Source: a bacterium
GTDB taxonomy: Bacteria; Planctomycetota; B15-G4
Assembly: GCA_030428785.1 (NCBI GenBank)
Contig: JAUIEF010000011.1
Location: 1 to 59,723, forward strand
Length of the DNA stretch: 59,723 nt
Reading direction: 5' to 3'
Shown here: in pieces, positions 57,951 through 59,723 of the stretch
How positions within the stretch are numbered: the first letter of the stretch is position 1
Layout of the letters: every line of letters starts with the position of its first letter
Notes under the pieces: model-generated
Seen by the model: the letters and a program-made list of their open reading frames with translations, nothing else
Told to the model about the DNA's origin: nothing
Database searches by the model: none
Position numbers and translations under genes: made by a program

Positions 57951-59723
57951 TCAGCGCGACGCCGTCGCCTCGTCGTGCCCGCCGTCGAGCACGACCTCCG
58001 CGACGCCGTCCGCCGGCACGTCCGCCTCCGCGGCGACGAGCACCGTCGCGCCCCGCGCGGGGTCGAGCTCGTTGCCCTCGCCGGGCAACAGGACGCGCAG
58101 CGCGTGTCGGCCGGCCGCGAGGTGCCGCAGCCGGAACGTCCCGCCGGCCTCGCGCCAACCGTGCACGCCGAGGAAGCGCGCGCCGCCGGGCGGCCGGATC
58201 TGCAGCGCCGGCGGCGGGTCCGTGTCGAGCGCGACGCCCGTCACGCGGCCCGCGAGCCCGCCGGTGCCGAGCGCGACGTCGACGACCCGGTCCTCGCCCC
58301 AGTCGAGGTCGACCTCGCGCGAAGCGACGCCGCCGTCGAACGACCGGGCCTCGAGCAACAGGCGTCCCGTCGCGTGGACCGGGACGTCGAAGGTGCCGTC
58401 GTCGCCCGTCATCCCGAGGTGGCCCGCCGTGTAGGTGCCGCGCCACGCGCTCTCGAGGACGCGGTCGAGACGCAGCTCCGCACGCACCGGGAGGCCGCCG
58501 GACGTGACGCGCCCGCGCAGCCGCGGCAGCGCGCGCTGACGCAGGACGAGTCCGTCGAGGAGCTCGTCGCCGACGGTGACGGTCGCCTGCGCGCCGGGGA
58601 ACGCCGTGAGGACGTACGTGCCCGGCGGCAGGTCGCGCACGGTGAAGCGCCCCTCGCCGTCGGCCGCGTCGCCGCCGAGGCTCGGGCCCGGCGCGACCCC
58701 GGCGACGGACGACCGCGCGCCGACGGGTCGCTCCGCGGGACGCACGCGCACGACGGCGTCGGGGGCGGGCGCACCGTCCGGAGCGAGCACGACGCCCGCG
58801 ACGCCGCCGGCGTGGGCGGGCTCCGCCGCGGGCGGGAGCTCGCCGGGGGCGACGCGCGACGGGACGGCGTCGTCCGCCGGCCCGTGCGCGACGTCGGACG
58901 CGCCGGGCACGACGAGCTCGCCCAGGTCGGCCGACTCCCCCGCCGCGATCCACGCGTCCGGGTGCTCCGCGTCGTCGGGGACCGCCGGGTGCACGGGGAA
59001 CAGCGAGTACCAGCCGGGCCACAGACCGTCGAGCCGCACGCGGCCGTCGTCCTCGGCGGTCACGGAGCGCATCCACGCCGTCCAGTGGACGCACCCGGGA
59101 ACCGCCGCGACGCCGCGGTCGGGGTTCCAGCCGCCGACGTAGAGCTGCGCGCCGGGAACGGGCCTCCCGAGCTCGTCGACGAAGCGCGCGGTGACCGAGA
59201 CGTCCTCCGTCGCGACGACGACGTCGCCGACGTCGCGCTCCCGTGCGTCGCCCGGCCCCGGGACGACGAAGCCGTGGTGCGCGCGACCGTCCACGCGCAC
59301 GAGCACCTGGAGCGCCGGCTCCCGCCCGTGCCGGTCGAGCCCCTCTTCCGCGCCCTCGACGCGCACGCCGTCCAGGACGAAGCGGCCGTCCGCGCCGGTG
59401 CGCGTGTCGGGGAGCGCGGGGTGCCCGGCGTGACCGGCGACCGCACGCGCGCCGTCGTCCGGGATGTCGAGGCGCCGGAGCGTCGCCGCCTCCGGGAAGA
59501 GCGTGACGCGCGCGCCGTCGACGGGTCGGCCGTGCGCGTCCGTGACGCGGCCGGTGACGCGGACGGGGAGCCACCCGTCGGGGAGCGCGGGTGCGTCGCG
59601 GGACGCGGCGTGCTCCGCGGCGCCCGACGGGGTCGCGACCGGCGGCGGGTCGAGCGCGCGGGGCGACGCGACGGGGGCGGCCGCCGCGAGCCGTGCCGCG
59701 CGCGGGTCGTCGACGCGCGACGC
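57951..59723 (-). CDS. Carboxypeptidase-regulatory-like repeat protein, 5'-truncated
   Basis: The frame is open to the window edge, so 590 codons of a longer gene are seen and the N-terminus is missing. The visible part has repeated beta-sandwich modules with patterns such as GRVTDAHGRPVDGARV, DGRFVLDGV, EGRFTVRDLPPGTYVLTAFPG and LRGRVTSGGLPVRAEL. Pro/Ala-rich spacers separate some. The C-terminus ends VVLDGGHDEATASR without an anchor. It resembles the 957-residue protein at 5202-8075 in module type. No catalytic site is visible, so a structural or surface role is inferred. Confidence 0.85.
   Translation of the reverse strand, partial: ASRVDDPRAARLAAAAPVASPRALDPPPVATPSGAAEHAASRDAPALPDGWLPVRVTGRVTDAHGRPVDGARVTLFPEAATLRRLDIPDDGARAVAGHAGHPALPDTRTGADGRFVLDGVRVEGAEEGLDRHGREPALQVLVRVDGRAHHGFVVPGPGDARERDVGDVVVATEDVSVTARFVDELGRPVPGAQLYVGGWNPDRGVAAVPGCVHWTAWMRSVTAEDDGRVRLDGLWPGWYSLFPVHPAVPDDAEHPDAWIAAGESADLGELVVPGASDVAHGPADDAVPSRVAPGELPPAAEPAHAGGVAGVVLAPDGAPAPDAVVRVRPAERPVGARSSVAGVAPGPSLGGDAADGEGRFTVRDLPPGTYVLTAFPGAQATVTVGDELLDGLVLRQRALPRLRGRVTSGGLPVRAELRLDRVLESAWRGTYTAGHLGMTGDDGTFDVPVHATGRLLLEARSFDGGVASREVDLDWGEDRVVDVALGTGGLAGRVTGVALDTDPPPALQIRPPGGARFLGVHGWREAGGTFRLRHLAAGRHALRVLLPGEGNELDPARGATVLVAAEADVPADGVAEVVLDGGHDEATASR

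Overview
The window is about 73% G+C and is densely coded on both strands. No gap between genes exceeds 300 bases, and I see no tRNA, rRNA, CRISPR array, insertion sequence or prophage gene. The gene content points to a Planctomycetota bacterium, probably one of the very G+C-rich lineages. The evidence is membrane Ser/Thr kinases (one fused to a SUMF1/FGE domain), an ECF sigma factor of the planctomycete-expanded type, PKD and FG-GAP secreted proteins, exported carboxypeptidase-regulatory-like repeat proteins, and an outer-membrane/periplasm organisation with multihaem cytochromes. The assignment is inferred from protein types, not from a marker gene.

Region 1 (1-10152) is mostly minus strand. 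It holds a truncated membrane protein, a CNNM/HlyC-CorC transporter-like protein, a zinc-ribbon lipoprotein, a methyltransferase (plus strand), a DJ-1/PfpI protein, a SatD-DUF3307 pair preceded by an A+T-rich repeat region, a 957-residue repeat protein with a small membrane partner, and a DUF4126 protein with zinc ribbons. Region 2 (10358-28324) is a mosaic of single genes: a PKD/FG-GAP secreted protein, an unknown protein, chorismate synthase, an ECF sigma factor, a lipoprotein, a B12-binding radical SAM protein, a second FG-GAP protein behind a perfect inverted repeat, class I fructose-bisphosphate aldolase, a Ca2+-type P-ATPase, an S1/coiled-coil protein and an Fe-S photolyase.

Region 3 (28489-36274) holds cardiolipin synthase, then a RimK cluster (retropepsin-like zinc protease, RimK ligase, aspartoacylase-like deacylase), a MacA/MacB-type adaptor and permease without an ATPase gene, and Dps. 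Region 4 (36510-43476) holds the kinase-SUMF1 fusion in tight linkage with two unrecognised proteins, a DUF4268 protein whose nuclease site looks lost, a tiny membrane protein and a secreted protein behind two palindromes.

Region 5 (43612-55759, minus strand) is the most interesting part. Eight genes lie in one apparent operon, five of the seven junctions being 4-bp overlaps or gaps of 8 bp or less than 20 bp. In transcription order they are: a class II cyclic-nucleotide phosphodiesterase-like protein, an FHA-GAF-class III nucleotidyl cyclase, a pentahaem lipoprotein, a beta-barrel-like outer-membrane protein, a tetrahaem periplasmic cytochrome, a protein with two cyclic-nucleotide-binding domains fused to four [4Fe-4S] sites, a di-haem b-type membrane protein and a membrane-anchored decahaem cytochrome. 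Synthesis, breakdown and sensing of a cyclic nucleotide are thus encoded together with a possible cytoplasm-to-outer-membrane electron path (19 c haems, 2 b haems, 4 Fe-S clusters). A Ser/Thr kinase gene is transcribed divergently from this operon. The window ends inside a second large carboxypeptidase-regulatory-like repeat protein.
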